Notes under the pieces: model-generated
Seen by the model: the letters and a program-made list of their open reading frames with translations, nothing else
Told to the model about the DNA's origin: nothing
The model's database searches: none
Position numbers and translations under genes: made by a program
Shown here: one piece after another, positions 16,092 through 25,889 of the stretch
How positions within the stretch are numbered: position 1 is the stretch's first letter
Layout of the letters: each line of letters starts with the position of its first letter
Assembly: GCF_007785815.1 (NCBI RefSeq)
Contig: NZ_VNIM01000034.1
Span: forward strand, 1-39,326
Length of the DNA: 39,326 nucleotides
Direction of reading: 5' to 3'
Source of the DNA: Alterirhizorhabdus solaris
GTDB lineage: Bacteria; Pseudomonadota; Alphaproteobacteria; Sphingomonadales; Sphingomonadaceae

Positions 16092-16982
16092 TCAGCCCTC
16101 GATCGGCGCCACGTCCACCGACACGTCGATCTTCTGGCGGCCGCCCCCCAGGAAGATGCCGTCGACTGGGGCGACATCGGCATAATCGCGGCCGATCGCG
16201 GTGACGATGTGGTCGCCGGCCATCGCGCAATCGTTGGTCGGGTCGAAACCGATCCACCCGCGCGCCGGCCCGCACCAGATCAGCACCCACGCATGCGTCG
16301 CGTCCGCGCCCACGAGGCGCGGCTTGCCGGCGGGCGGAATGGTGCGCAGGTAGCCGCTCACATAGGCGGCCGGCACCCCGCTGGCGCGCAGGCCCGCGAT
16401 CATGATCTGGGCGAAATCCTGGCAAACGCCATGCCGCTTGGCGAACGCCTCGGCCGGTGGCGTATCGGCCTCGGTGGCGGTGCCGTCATAGCGGAAATCG
16501 GTGAAGATCCGCCGGGTCAGCGCAAAACCCGCCTCCACGATGCCGCGCGCCGGATCGAGTTCAGCCGCACAATAATCGGCGATCGCGGGGTCCAGCGCGA
16601 TCAGCGGCGAGGCGAACAGATAGCTCGCCGGCCCGGTCGGCCCCAGATCGCGCGAGGCGCGCGCCGCCGCGCCCACCTCCGCCACGGTCGGGTCGTCCGC
16701 GCGCACGTCGGGCACGGGGCGGTTCACCGTCACGCGAAACCGGCTGTCGATCACCACCTCGCCCGCCGGCCGGTCGATAAGCATCCGCGTCACGTTCACC
16801 GCATAGCCGCTGTCGCGCGCCTCGCCGAAGCTGGCGCGCGGCTCGACGTGGAAGGCGTGGCTCTCCACCACCTGCCCATCCCATTCGATCGGGCGCAGCC
16901 GCAGGTTGCAGCGGGTGAAGCGCACCGGCCGGGCATAGCGGGTGCGGGTGCGGTGGCTCACGTCGTAGCGCATCGTCGTCAT
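16092..16982 (-). CDS. Transglutaminase-like cysteine protease-fold protein (296 aa)
   Basis: An N-terminal beta domain of the bacterial transglutaminase type (residues 1-110, YDVSHRTRTRYARPV...NLRLRPIEW) precedes a transglutaminase core with an intact papain-like triad. The triad is Cys187 in KRHGVCQDFAQ, His230 in DATHAWV and Asp247 in GWIGFDPTND. Members of this family in these operons are predicted to cut or form isopeptide bonds. No signal peptide is visible, so it should act in the cytoplasm. It is the last gene of the operon, 13 bases after the ATP-grasp/alpha-E gene. Alternative start: the Met at residue 4. Confidence 0.92.
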   Translation of the reverse strand: MTTMRYDVSHRTRTRYARPVRFTRCNLRLRPIEWDGQVVESHAFHVEPRASFGEARDSGYAVNVTRMLIDRPAGEVVIDSRFRVTVNRPVPDVRADDPTVAEVGAAARASRDLGPTGPASYLFASPLIALDPAIADYCAAELDPARGIVEAGFALTRRIFTDFRYDGTATEADTPPAEAFAKRHGVCQDFAQIMIAGLRASGVPAAYVSGYLRTIPPAGKPRLVGADATHAWVLIWCGPARGWIGFDPTNDCAMAGDHIVTAIGRDYADVAPVDGIFLGGGRQKIDVSVDVAPIEG

Positions 16983-16995
16983 CGTTCGTATCCGC

Positions 16996-19500
16996 TCATG
17001 CCAGCGTCATCCCCGCCGCGCGGATCGTCTCGTTGTCCTGCAGGAAGAAGCGCCGGCCGATCGCATCGGACAGCGCCATCAGCCGGTTCTCGATCCCCAT
17101 CACCGCGTTGGTGCCGAGCGACTCGGCGCGCGACATCGAGACGAGCGCGTCCAGCTCGATCGCCAGCCGCTGCTGCTCCTCGGCCATGCCGTCGTCGCGC
17201 AGGCGCGGCAGCGCGTCCAGATGGCCACGCACCGCCTCCACCTGGAACGCCAGCGAGCGCGGATTATACGGATCGAGCGCGATCAGATCCCGCACCGGCG
17301 CCAGCGCCAGCCCGGTCAGGTAACGCGCGCGGTAGCTGATCTGGCTGTCGTTGAGGTCGAGCAGGGTCGTCAGATCGTCCGCCCCGGCCTCGTCGCCGGC
17401 GAAGGCGCGCAGTTGCCGGCACACCAGCGCCCCCCGCTCGATCCGCCGGCCGAGATCGTGGAAACGCCAGCCGGCGGTGCGGCCCATGTTCTCCGCCGCC
17501 AGCCCGGCCAGCGCGGAGAAGCGTTCGAGCAGCACGCTGGCCCGCGCCAGCAACCCGCCGACATCATCGTCGCCGCGCTCGGGCAGGGCCGCATCGACCA
17601 GTCGCCACACGTCGGCCGAAAGGCGATCGCGCGTGCCCTCGGCGATCGCGCGGACCGAACCGAGCAGCGAGCGCACGCTGGCGCCGCCTTCGCCATCCAG
17701 CGCCTCGATCACCAGCGTGCGGACATCGGGCGCGGGTGCCTCTCCGTCGTCCTCGCGCGGATCGATCGCCGCGCCGCTGGAGATCAGCAACCCGGTCAAC
17801 CGGTCGAGCGTGGCGGGCACCAGCGCGGCCCCGCCCACCGCATCGATCGTGCCGCCCAGCGCCGCACGCACGAGCCGCAATGTCGCCTCGCCGCGCTCCA
17901 GATAGCGGCCGAGCCAGAACAGATTGTCCGCCGCCCGGCTGGGCAGCGTGCCCGGATTGCGCCGGATCGCCACGTTGGCGGGCAGCAGCGACACCGATTC
18001 CACCCGCTGCCGCCCGACGATACAGACGTCGGCGGAAAACGCCCCCTCGCCCATCACCGCCGCGCGCGGATCGGGGTCGTCCGCCAGCCGGGCGAAGCCG
18101 CCGGGCATCACCGTCCAGTTGCCCGCCCCGTCGCGCGCGGCGAACACCCGAAGGGTGAAGGGGCGGGCGATCAGCCGCCCGTCCGCCACCGCCGGCACGG
18201 TGGAGAGATGCACGATCTCCTGCCCGACATAATCCTGCGGCCGCCGCGCCATGCCGGCCAGCAACGCCGCGCGCGCCGCATCGTCCAGCCGCGCACCCAG
18301 CACGCCGCGCCCGTTGGTCAGGCCGACGGGCCGGTCGCTGAACGCGGGCCCGATAACCAGCTGGTCCAGGGAGGCCTCCACCTTGGCGCGTTCGCGCGGT
18401 TGGCCGCACCACCATGTCGCGATGTTGGGCAGGCGCAGTTTCTCGCCGGTCAGCCGCCGCGCCAGCACCGGCAGGAAGGCAGCCATGCCCGCTGATTCGA
18501 CCACGCCCGCGCCCGGCGCGTTGGCGATCACCGTGTTGCCGGCGCGCACCGCGTCCATCAGCCCGGGCACGCCGATCGCCGAATGCGAATCGAACGCCAG
18601 CGGATCGAGAAAGCGCGAATCCATCCGCCGCCACAGCGCATCGACCCGCTTCAGCCCGTCGATGGTGCGGACGAACAGCTGGTTGTCGCGCACCGCCAGA
18701 TCGGCGCCCTCCACCAGCAGCAGGCCCAGATAGCGCGCCAGATGCGCCTGCTCGGCATAGCTCTGGTTGTAGCGCCCCGGCGTCAGCAGCGCGATGCGTG
18801 GCTCGTCGCGGTGGCAGACGCCGGCCAGACCGGCGCGGAAGGCGGAGAAGAAGGGAGCCAGCCGCTGCACGTTCAGCCGCGCCTGCAACGTGCCCATCAC
18901 GCGCGACGCGGCGAGCCGGTTCTCCAGCGCATAGCCGGCACCGGCGGGCGTGCGGGCATGATCGGCCAGCACCCGCCACTCGCCATCCGGTCCGCGCGCC
19001 AGATCGGCGGCGTAGATGTGCAGGCGCCGCCCGCCCGGCGGCGGCACCCCGATCATCGATCGCCAGAAATGCGGGCTGCCGGTGACGAGCGCGGCCGGCA
19101 ACGCCCCGTCGCGCACCAGCGCCTGTTCACCATAGACGTCGTTCAATATGTCTTCGAGCAGCTCGGCGCGCTGGCAGATTCCCGCCTCGATCCCGGTCCA
19201 CTCGTCCTCGCCGATCAGCAGCGGAATGGCGGACAGCGGCCACGGCCGCTCGTTCTCCTCGCCGGGCAGGCGGAAGGCGGTGCCCAGTTCCTTCACCTGC
19301 CGGCCGATGCGATCCTGCAACTGGTCGAGGTCGCCGCCGGAGACGCTGGCGATGCCATCGAGCAGCGTGCGCCACCAGCGCCCGCCGCGCCCCTCGTCGC
19401 CGCGCAGCACATCGTCCGGCCCGGCGGACGCCCGGTAATCGGTCAGCCAGCCCTCGCCCCAGCGCATGCCGGGGCGAGGGTCCACGGGATCGGTCGCCAC
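16996..19500 (-). CDS. Circularly permuted ATP-grasp fused to alpha-E domain (834 aa)
   Basis: Residues about 30-490 form the circularly permuted ATP-grasp domain (former DUF404/DUF407), with hallmarks GSPHFWRSMIGV, LADHARTPAGAGYALENR, LTPGRYNQSYAEQAHLARYL and PNIATWWCGQ. Residues about 515-825 form the all-helical alpha-E domain (DUF403), beginning LPSRAADNLFWLGRYLERGE. In many bacteria these are two separate genes; here they are one polypeptide. By family, the ATP-grasp part should activate a carboxylate as acyl-phosphate and ligate an amine, making a peptide or amide. No substrate is known to me. It begins at GTG 19500, seven bases after the stop of the transglutaminase/DUF2126 gene. It is cytoplasmic, with no signal or membrane segments. 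Confidence 0.93.
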   Translation of the reverse strand: MATDPVDPRPGMRWGEGWLTDYRASAGPDDVLRGDEGRGGRWWRTLLDGIASVSGGDLDQLQDRIGRQVKELGTAFRLPGEENERPWPLSAIPLLIGEDEWTGIEAGICQRAELLEDILNDVYGEQALVRDGALPAALVTGSPHFWRSMIGVPPPGGRRLHIYAADLARGPDGEWRVLADHARTPAGAGYALENRLAASRVMGTLQARLNVQRLAPFFSAFRAGLAGVCHRDEPRIALLTPGRYNQSYAEQAHLARYLGLLLVEGADLAVRDNQLFVRTIDGLKRVDALWRRMDSRFLDPLAFDSHSAIGVPGLMDAVRAGNTVIANAPGAGVVESAGMAAFLPVLARRLTGEKLRLPNIATWWCGQPRERAKVEASLDQLVIGPAFSDRPVGLTNGRGVLGARLDDAARAALLAGMARRPQDYVGQEIVHLSTVPAVADGRLIARPFTLRVFAARDGAGNWTVMPGGFARLADDPDPRAAVMGEGAFSADVCIVGRQRVESVSLLPANVAIRRNPGTLPSRAADNLFWLGRYLERGEATLRLVRAALGGTIDAVGGAALVPATLDRLTGLLISSGAAIDPREDDGEAPAPDVRTLVIEALDGEGGASVRSLLGSVRAIAEGTRDRLSADVWRLVDAALPERGDDDVGGLLARASVLLERFSALAGLAAENMGRTAGWRFHDLGRRIERGALVCRQLRAFAGDEAGADDLTTLLDLNDSQISYRARYLTGLALAPVRDLIALDPYNPRSLAFQVEAVRGHLDALPRLRDDGMAEEQQRLAIELDALVSMSRAESLGTNAVMGIENRLMALSDAIGRRFFLQDNETIRAAGMTLA

Positions 19501-19507
19501 GATCCGG

Positions 19508-22500
19508 CTACTTCGGCGCCGGCGTGCGCAGATCCAGCGTCAGCGGGAACTCGCTGGCCCGCTCCGGCCGGGGCATCGCGATCGGGCCGGGGGTGTGCCC
19601 CTGATCCTCGAAGCGGGCGCGGCGGCGGGCCTCGGCCTCATAATCGTTCACCGGCACATTGTCGTAGCTGCGTCCGCCCGGATGCGCGACGTGATACACG
19701 AAGCCGCCCAGCGATCGCCCGTTCCACCGATCGAGCAGGTCGAAGGTCAGCGGCGCGTTGGCCGGCAGGCGCGGATGCAGGCAATTGGCCGGCGCCCACG
19801 CCTTGTAGCGCACGCCGCCCACCGCCTCGCCCGATCCGGTCGGCGTCATCGGCACCGCCCGCCCGTTCACCGCCACGATATGCCGCTCGGGCACCAGCCC
19901 GGTCGCGCGCACCTGCAACCGCTCGGTCGAGCTGTCGACGTAGCGCACCGTGCCGCCGATCGCGCCGGTCTCGCCCAGCACGTGCCACGGCTCCAGCGCA
20001 TGGCTGATCTCCAGCGCCACGCCGCCCGCGGTCACCGTGCCGTGCACGGGGAAGCGGAACTGGCGCTGCGCCTCGAACCAGTTCGGATCGAAATCATAGC
20101 CGGCCCGGCGCAGGTCGCCGAGTACGTCGAGAAAATCGGCCCACACGAAATGCGGCAGCAGGAAGCGATCGTGCAGCTGCGTGCCCCAGCGCACCAGCCC
20201 GCCCTCCTGCGGCTCGCGCCAGAACCAGGCGGTCAGCGCGCGGATCAGCAGTTGCTGCGCGAGGCTCATCTTCGGTTCGGGCGGCATCTCGAACCCGCGA
20301 AACTCGACGAGGCCGAGCCGCCCGGTCGGGCCGTCGGGCGAATACAGCTTGTCGATGCAGATCTCGGTGCGGTGAGTGTTGCCCGTCACGTCCACCAGCA
20401 GGTTGCGGAACAGGCGATCGACCACCCACGGCGCGGGCGTCTCCCCCTCGCCCGGCAGCGGCACCTGTTCGAGCGCGATCTCCAGCTCGTACAGCCCGTC
20501 GTGCCGCGCCTCGTCGATGCGCGGCGCCTGGCTGGTCGGGCCGATGAACATGCCCGAGAACAGGTAGCTCAACGCCGGATGCCGCTGCCAGTAAAGCACG
20601 AAGCTCTTCAGCATGTCCGGCCGGCGGATGAACGGCGAATCGTTCACCGATTGCCCGCCCAGCACCAGATGGTTGCCGCCTCCGGTGCCGACCGACCGGC
20701 CATCGATCATGAACTTGTCGGCGGTCAGCCCGATCTCGCGCGCCATGCGATAGACGCCCTCGGTGATCGCCACCGTCTCGTTCCAGCTCGATGCCGGCTG
20801 GATGTTCACCTCGATCACCCCCGGATCGGGGGTGACGCGCAGCACCTGAAGCCGGGGATCGGGCGGCGGGGCATAGCCCTCGATCCGCACCGGCACGGCC
20901 AGCGCGCGCGCCGCGGCCTCCACCTGCGCGACCAGGTCGAGATAGTCCTCCAGCGCCTCGGTCGGCGGCAGGAACACGGCTAGGTGGTCGCCGCGCGGCT
21001 CGGCCGTCACGGCGGTACGCACCGCGCCCTCGATGATGTGCTGCTCCACCCGATCCTGCGGGGCACGGCCGCCGGGCGCGTTGCCCACCTGCTCGATGCG
21101 CTGCTCGTGCCCCTCGGGCTCGGCCAGCGGCGGGGCGGCCTGATCGCGGTAGTCGGGCAGCGGCCCGCGCGGCTCGGTCGTGTCGCGCACGTGGGGGTAG
21201 GGATAATCGGACGGCTTCACGTAGGGCAGCGAGCCGAGCGGCAGGCGATAACCGAGCGCCGAATCACCGGGGACGAGGAACAGCTTGCCACGCCGCACCC
21301 GCCACCGCTCGCTGCGCCACGCCTTGCGCGCATCGGGCACCACCGCCGCGTTCCACCGCTGCACCGGCAGCACGTAGCCGACCGGCTTGGACAAACCGCG
21401 CTCGAACGCCTTCACCATCCGCGCACGCGCTTCCGGATCCTCGATCTGCGGGTCGGTCGGGTCGGTGTTCTCAGGCAGCGAGGCTTCCTTCACCGCCCAT
21501 TCGATGCCGTCCTCATAGGCCGGCTGCACGTTGTCCGCCTCGATGCCGAGGCCGTCCGCGATCGCCTGCAACAGGCGCCCGGCCATGTCCGCGTCGAGCG
21601 GGGCGCCCTCCACCGCGCTGCGCGCGATCAGCCCGGCATCGCGCCAGATCGGCACGCCGTCGCGCCGCCAGTAGACCGAATAGCCCCAGCGCGGCAGGCT
21701 CTCGCCCGGATACCATTTGCCCTGCCCGTGATGGATCAGCCCGCCGGGCGCGAATTCCTCGCGCATCATGCGGATCAGCCTGTCGGCGAACAGCGCCTTG
21801 GTCGGCCCCACCGCATCGCCGTTCCACTCGCCCGCCTCGGGGTCATCGGCGGCCACGAACGTCGGCTCGCCGCCGGTCGTCAGCCGCACGTCCTGTGCGA
21901 CCAGATCGGCGTCCACCTGCTGGCCCAGCGCATCCAGCGCATCCCAGCGCGCCTCGGTGAACGGCGCCGTGATCCGCACCGCCTCGGCGATGCGCTGCAC
22001 CGTCATCTCGAAGCGGAAATCGCAATCGACATACTCGCCGAAATACGTCCCGTCGATCGGCGTGGCGGAGCGATAGTGCGGCGTGGCGGCCAGCGGGATA
22101 TGCCCCTCGCCCGCCAGCATCCCCGATGTCGCGTCGAAGCCGATCCACCCCGCGCCCGGCACATAGGCCTCGGCCCATGCGTGCAGATCGACGATATCCT
22201 GCGAGACGCCCTTCGGCCCCTCGATCGCCACCACGTCCGGCGTCAGCTGGATCGAATAGCCCGAGACGAAGCGCGAGGCGAAGCCCAGCCGGCGCAGCAG
22301 CTGCACCAGCAGCCAGCCGCTGTCCCGGCAGGAGCCGAGCCCCAGTTGCAGCGTCTGCTCCGGCTCCTGCATCCCGGCCTCGGGACGGATGATGTAGCCG
22401 ATCCGCTCCTTCACCGTCGCGTTCAGGTCGACGAGGAAGTCGATCGTCCCCTGCTCGCGCCCCGCGAACTCGGCCACCAGCGCCTCGAACAAAGGCCCCT

Positions 22501-22864
22501 GCGGCTCGGTTTCCAGATAGGGGATCAGGTCCACCGCCAGCGTGTCGGCATAGGTGAACGGCCGCTTCTGGGCATAATCCTCGACGAAGAAGCCGAACGG
22601 ATTGATGACGACCATGTCGGCCAGCAGGTCCACCTCGATGCGGAATTCCGTCACCGGCTCGGGAAAGTTGATCCGCGCCAGCCAGTTGCTGTGCGGATCC
22701 TGCTGCCAGTTGATGAAATGGTTCTCGGGGAACACCTTCAGCGAATAACTCGGGATCGCGGTGCGGGAATGGGGCGCGGGGCGCAGCCGGATCACCTGCG
22801 GCCCCAGCGTCACGGGGCGCTCGTAGCGATAGGCGGTAAGGTGGTGGAGAGCGGCCTGGATCAT
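19508..22864 (-). CDS. Large transglutaminase-DUF2126 protein (1118 aa)
   Basis: Residues 1-120 are the transglutaminase N-terminal beta domain ([19 protein letters not shown]). The core follows with its full triad: Cys179 in [11 protein letters not shown], His228 in DLHAWAEAY and Asp244 in [10 protein letters not shown]. From about residue 290 to the end is the long DUF2126 region, which contains [33 protein letters not shown] and [22 protein letters not shown]; it has been suggested to resemble a glutamine-synthetase-like amidoligase, which I cannot confirm here. ATG 22864 ([13 protein letters not shown]) matches the normal family N-terminus. First gene of the operon, opposite pdxH with 111 bases between starts. 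Length is normal for the fused form. Confidence 0.94.
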   Translation of the reverse strand: MIQAALHHLTAYRYERPVTLGPQVIRLRPAPHSRTAIPSYSLKVFPENHFINWQQDPHSNWLARINFPEPVTEFRIEVDLLADMVVINPFGFFVEDYAQKRPFTYADTLAVDLIPYLETEPQGPLFEALVAEFAGREQGTIDFLVDLNATVKERIGYIIRPEAGMQEPEQTLQLGLGSCRDSGWLLVQLLRRLGFASRFVSGYSIQLTPDVVAIEGPKGVSQDIVDLHAWAEAYVPGAGWIGFDATSGMLAGEGHIPLAATPHYRSATPIDGTYFGEYVDCDFRFEMTVQRIAEAVRITAPFTEARWDALDALGQQVDADLVAQDVRLTTGGEPTFVAADDPEAGEWNGDAVGPTKALFADRLIRMMREEFAPGGLIHHGQGKWYPGESLPRWGYSVYWRRDGVPIWRDAGLIARSAVEGAPLDADMAGRLLQAIADGLGIEADNVQPAYEDGIEWAVKEASLPENTDPTDPQIEDPEARARMVKAFERGLSKPVGYVLPVQRWNAAVVPDARKAWRSERWRVRRGKLFLVPGDSALGYRLPLGSLPYVKPSDYPYPHVRDTTEPRGPLPDYRDQAAPPLAEPEGHEQRIEQVGNAPGGRAPQDRVEQHIIEGAVRTAVTAEPRGDHLAVFLPPTEALEDYLDLVAQVEAAARALAVPVRIEGYAPPPDPRLQVLRVTPDPGVIEVNIQPASSWNETVAITEGVYRMAREIGLTADKFMIDGRSVGTGGGNHLVLGGQSVNDSPFIRRPDMLKSFVLYWQRHPALSYLFSGMFIGPTSQAPRIDEARHDGLYELEIALEQVPLPGEGETPAPWVVDRLFRNLLVDVTGNTHRTEICIDKLYSPDGPTGRLGLVEFRGFEMPPEPKMSLAQQLLIRALTAWFWREPQEGGLVRWGTQLHDRFLLPHFVWADFLDVLGDLRRAGYDFDPNWFEAQRQFRFPVHGTVTAGGVALEISHALEPWHVLGETGAIGGTVRYVDSSTERLQVRATGLVPERHIVAVNGRAVPMTPTGSGEAVGGVRYKAWAPANCLHPRLPANAPLTFDLLDRWNGRSLGGFVYHVAHPGGRSYDNVPVNDYEAEARRRARFEDQGHTPGPIAMPRPERASEFPLTLDLRTPAPK

Positions 22865-22975
22865 GCCGACTTTGGACCACATGCGTCGCGGCAGTGCAAC
22901 GTAAAGCGTCCGGCTTCCGCCGGCCACGCGATGCCCGTAAGGAGACAGGCGTCATCCCTCCCCGACAGGTTTCCC

Positions 22976-23560
22976 ATGCCAGGCCAGTCCGACCCGCACG
23001 CCCTGTTCGAAAGCTGGCTGGCCGAGGCCACCGCGCTGGAGCCGAACGATCCCAATGCGATGGCGCTGGCCACGGTGGACGCGCGCGGCCAGCCGGCGGC
23101 GCGGATGGTGCTGCTGAAGGGCCACGATGCACGCGGCTTCGTGTTCTACACCAACCTGGAAAGCCGCAAGGCGAACGATCTGCACGCCGCCCCGCGCGCC
23201 GGCCTGTTGTTCCACTGGAAGTCGCTGCGCCGGCAGGTGCGGGTGGAAGGCCCGGTGGAGCGGGTGAGCGATGCCGAGGGCGACGCCTATTTCGCCACGC
23301 GCGGCCGCGATTCGCAGCTGGGGGCTTGGGCATCCGAACAATCCCGTCCGCTCGAATCGCGGGCCGTGTTCGAGGCGCGCTTCGCCGACATGGAAACGCG
23401 CTTCGCCGGCGGCGACGTGCCGCGCCCGCCGCACTGGTCGGGCTATCGCGTGGTGCCGGACCGGATCGAGTTCTGGCAGGATCGCGCGCACCGGCTGCAC
23501 GAACGCCGCCTGTTCACCGCCGTCCCGCAGGGCTGGACCGAGGGGCTGATGTTCCCATGA
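22976..23560 (+). CDS. pdxH: Pyridoxamine/pyridoxine 5'-phosphate oxidase
   Basis: PdxH uses FMN and oxygen to make pyridoxal 5'-phosphate in vitamin B6 synthesis and salvage. Diagnostic stretches are [22 protein letters not shown] (FMN and substrate binding), [34 protein letters not shown] and the C-terminal [15 protein letters not shown]...[11 protein letters not shown] 22976 gives 194 residues. An in-frame ATG at 22931 would give 209 and has no better ribosome site, so the start is uncertain by 15 codons. The stop overlaps the next gene (ATGA). Confidence 0.95.
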   Translation: MPGQSDPHALFESWLAEATALEPNDPNAMALATVDARGQPAARMVLLKGHDARGFVFYTNLESRKANDLHAAPRAGLLFHWKSLRRQVRVEGPVERVSDAEGDAYFATRGRDSQLGAWASEQSRPLESRAVFEARFADMETRFAGGDVPRPPHWSGYRVVPDRIEFWQDRAHRLHERRLFTAVPQGWTEGLMFP

Positions 23561-24366
23561 CCGACACGCGCTTCGTTCAGGTCGATGCCTTCGCCGACCG
23601 GCCCTTCACCGGCAATCCGGCGGCGGTGATGCCGCTGGACGCCTGGCTGCCCGACGCCACGCTGCAGGCGATCGCGGCGGAGAACAACCTGTCCGAAACC
23701 GCCTTCCTCGTCGCCACGCCGGGGGGTGCGGCGGACCATGACCTGCGGTGGTTCACCCCCGCCGTGGAGGTGGCGATGTGCGGCCACGCCACGCTCGCGT
23801 CCGGCCACGTCATGCTGGGGGACGATCCGACCCGCGATCGCGTCACCTTCGCCACGCGCAAGGCGGGCATTCTCGCGGTGTCGCGTGCGGGCGACGGCTA
23901 TGCGCTCGACCTGCCGGTCTGGGCGCCCGCCCCGCGCGCGATGCCCGACATCGCGGCGGCGATGGGCGGCGATCCGGTCGAGGCGCTGCATCACGACAGC
24001 GGCTATGCGCTGCTGGTCTATCGCACCGCCGCCGAGATCCGCGCGCTCGCACCCGATTTCCGCGCGCTGGCCGCACTCGGCGACTTCCTGTTCATCGCCA
24101 CCGCGCCCGGTGACGATGCCGGCGACGATGCCACCGACATCGTGAGCCGCGCCTTCGCGCCCGGCGCCGGGGTCGACGAGGATCCCGTCACCGGATCGGC
24201 CCACGCCGTCCTCGCTCCCTATTGGGCCGCCCGTTTGGGTCGCAACCGTTTCACCGCCTTCCAGGCAAGCGCGCGCGGCGGGCATCTGGACTGCACGCTG
24301 GCCGGCGACCGGGTGATTCTGCGCGGCCGCTGCGTTACGGTAATCGAGGGAACGATGCGGCTGTGA
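23557..24366 (+). CDS. PhzF-family isomerase/epimerase (269 aa)
   Basis: The PhzF/YddE family shares the diaminopimelate-epimerase fold and catalyses proton shifts on small molecules. Visible signatures are the N-terminal [16 protein letters not shown], the active-site Glu in [10 protein letters not shown], and [11 protein letters not shown]. The C-terminal [18 protein letters not shown] matches the family motif. There are no accompanying phenazine genes, so a phenazine role is not implied. It overlaps pdxH by four bases and is followed at once by folA, whose possible GTG start overlaps its stop. Confidence 0.93.
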   Translation: MTDTRFVQVDAFADRPFTGNPAAVMPLDAWLPDATLQAIAAENNLSETAFLVATPGGAADHDLRWFTPAVEVAMCGHATLASGHVMLGDDPTRDRVTFATRKAGILAVSRAGDGYALDLPVWAPAPRAMPDIAAAMGGDPVEALHHDSGYALLVYRTAAEIRALAPDFRALAALGDFLFIATAPGDDAGDDATDIVSRAFAPGAGVDEDPVTGSAHAVLAPYWAARLGRNRFTAFQASARGGHLDCTLAGDRVILRGRCVTVIEGTMRL

Positions 24367-24368
24367 CG

Positions 24369-24883
24369 ATGCCCGCCGAGCCACCCCGCAACCCGCCGCC
24401 GCCCGAGATCGTCTTCGTGGTGGCGCGGGCCGACAATGGCGTGATCGGGCGCGACGGCGGGATGCCGTGGCACCTGCCGGCGGACCTTCGCCATTTCAAG
24501 GCGATGACGGCCGGGCTGCCGATGGTGATGGGCCGGCGGACCTTCGTCAGCCTGCCCGGCCTGCTGCCCGGCCGCCGCCACATCGTGCTGACCCGCGACG
24601 CGGGCTGGCGCGCCGACGGTGCCGAGCCTGTGGCCGACGCCGCCACCGCGCTTGCCGCCGCCGGATCGGACCGGTGGCCGTGATCGGCGGGGCGGAGATC
24701 TTCGCCCTGTTCCTTCCCCGCGCCCACCGAATCGAGCTGACCGAGATCCACGCCGCCCCGCCCGGCGACACCTGGCTGCCCCCCTTCGACGGCTGGACGG
24801 AAACGGCGCGCGCCGATCATCCGGCCGAGGACGACCGGCCGGCCTACAGCTTCGTCACCCTCGCCCCGCCCGTGCCGCGATGA
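24369..24883 (+). pseudogene. folA: Dihydrofolate reductase, interrupted by a frameshift
   Basis: DHFR regenerates tetrahydrofolate with NADPH. The first frame (from 24369) carries IVFVVARADNGVIGRDGGMPWHLPADLRHFKAMT and MGRRTFVSLPGLLPGRRHIVLTRD, which are clear DHFR motifs, then stops at 24681-24683. The remaining family sequence (VAVIGGAEIFALFLPRA, HRIELTEIHAAPPGDTWLP) continues in the -1 frame from about 24674 to 24883. At 24669-24677 the reading GAC CG. GTG GCC needs one extra base to encode D-R-V-A, so one base is missing. Both halves are well preserved, so the shift is either very recent or a sequencing/assembly error in a GC-rich run. No typical slippery heptamer is present. A GTG at 24363 is an alternative start. 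Confidence 0.88.
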
Positions 24884-24935
24884 CCGGCCACGCGGCGATT
24901 GGCACGCGCCGCCCCCGTCCCTATAGGCCGATCCC

Positions 24936-25880
24936 ATGGAGTGGCTGACAAGCGACCGGCCCGTCCCCGGTCATCTGCGGGGCGGCGTGGTGGCGCTGGG
25001 AAATTTCGACGGGTTCCACCGGGGCCACCAGGCGGTGGTGGGCCAGGCGCGCGCGCTTGCGCGGGAGGCGGGGCGGCCGCTGATCGTCGCCACCTTCGAT
25101 CCGCATCCGGTGCGGCTGTTCCGGCCGGAGACGCCGCCGTTCGGCCTCACCACCATCGCCCAGCGTGGCCGGCTGATCGCCGGGGCCGGGGCCGATGCCA
25201 TGCTGGTCTTCCACTTCGATCGCGCGCTGGCCGATGAATCCGCCGATCGCTTCGTCCAGTCCCGCCTGATCGACCATGCCGGCGCGGCGGCGGTGGTCGT
25301 CGGCTACGACTTCACCTACGGCAAGGGCCGCGCGGGGGATACCGGCACGCTGGCCCGCTTCGGCGCGTCGCACGGCCTTGCCACCCACAGCGTGATGCCG
25401 GTGATGGACGCGGCGGCGGCGGTTTCCTCCAGCCGCATCCGGCTGGCGCTGGCGGAAGGGGATTGCGCCACCGCCACCGCCCTGCTCACCCGCCCGTTCA
25501 CGATCTCGGGCGTGGTGGAACATGGCGCCAAGCTCGGCCGCACGCTCGGCTACCCCACCGCCAACCTCACGCTTGGCGATTACATCCGCCCGGCCTACGG
25601 CATCTACGCGGTGCGCGGGCTGCTGGACGACGGGCGCGTGCTGGACGGCGCCGCCAACCTCGGCATCCGCCCCACGATCGAGGGGCCGCCGACCGAGCTG
25701 CTCGAACCCTATTTCTTCGACTTCGACGGCGATCTGTATGGCCGGACGATCGAGGTGCAACTGATCGAGCGGCTGCGCCCCGAGGCCAAGTTCGACGGGC
25801 TGGAGCCGCTGAAGGCGCAGATGGCGCTCGACTGCCAGCGCGCCCGCGCCATCCTTGCCGCGACGCCGCCCGTCGCTTAA
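24936..25880 (+). CDS. ribF: Bifunctional riboflavin kinase/FMN adenylyltransferase
   Basis: RibF converts riboflavin to FMN and then FAD. The N-terminal adenylyltransferase has the nucleotidyl-transfer motif ALGNFDGFHRGHQ and the stretch VATFDPHPVRLF. The VVVGYDFTYGKGRAGD and SSSRIRLALAEGD segments also fit. The C-terminal flavokinase has LGRTLGYPTANLTLGDYIRPAYGIYAV and GIRPTIEG. The 314-residue length is normal. It lies 9 bases ahead of ileS, a conserved ribF-ileS-lspA arrangement in proteobacteria. Confidence 0.96.
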   Translation: MEWLTSDRPVPGHLRGGVVALGNFDGFHRGHQAVVGQARALAREAGRPLIVATFDPHPVRLFRPETPPFGLTTIAQRGRLIAGAGADAMLVFHFDRALADESADRFVQSRLIDHAGAAAVVVGYDFTYGKGRAGDTGTLARFGASHGLATHSVMPVMDAAAAVSSSRIRLALAEGDCATATALLTRPFTISGVVEHGAKLGRTLGYPTANLTLGDYIRPAYGIYAVRGLLDDGRVLDGAANLGIRPTIEGPPTELLEPYFFDFDGDLYGRTIEVQLIERLRPEAKFDGLEPLKAQMALDCQRARAILAATPPVA

Positions 25881-25889
25881 GGCGCGGGC

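Noticed and set aside
24666-24683. Programmed -1 frameshift in folA
   Set aside because: No X-XXY-YYZ slippery heptamer, and folA is not known to use recoding; a missing base explains the data more simply.
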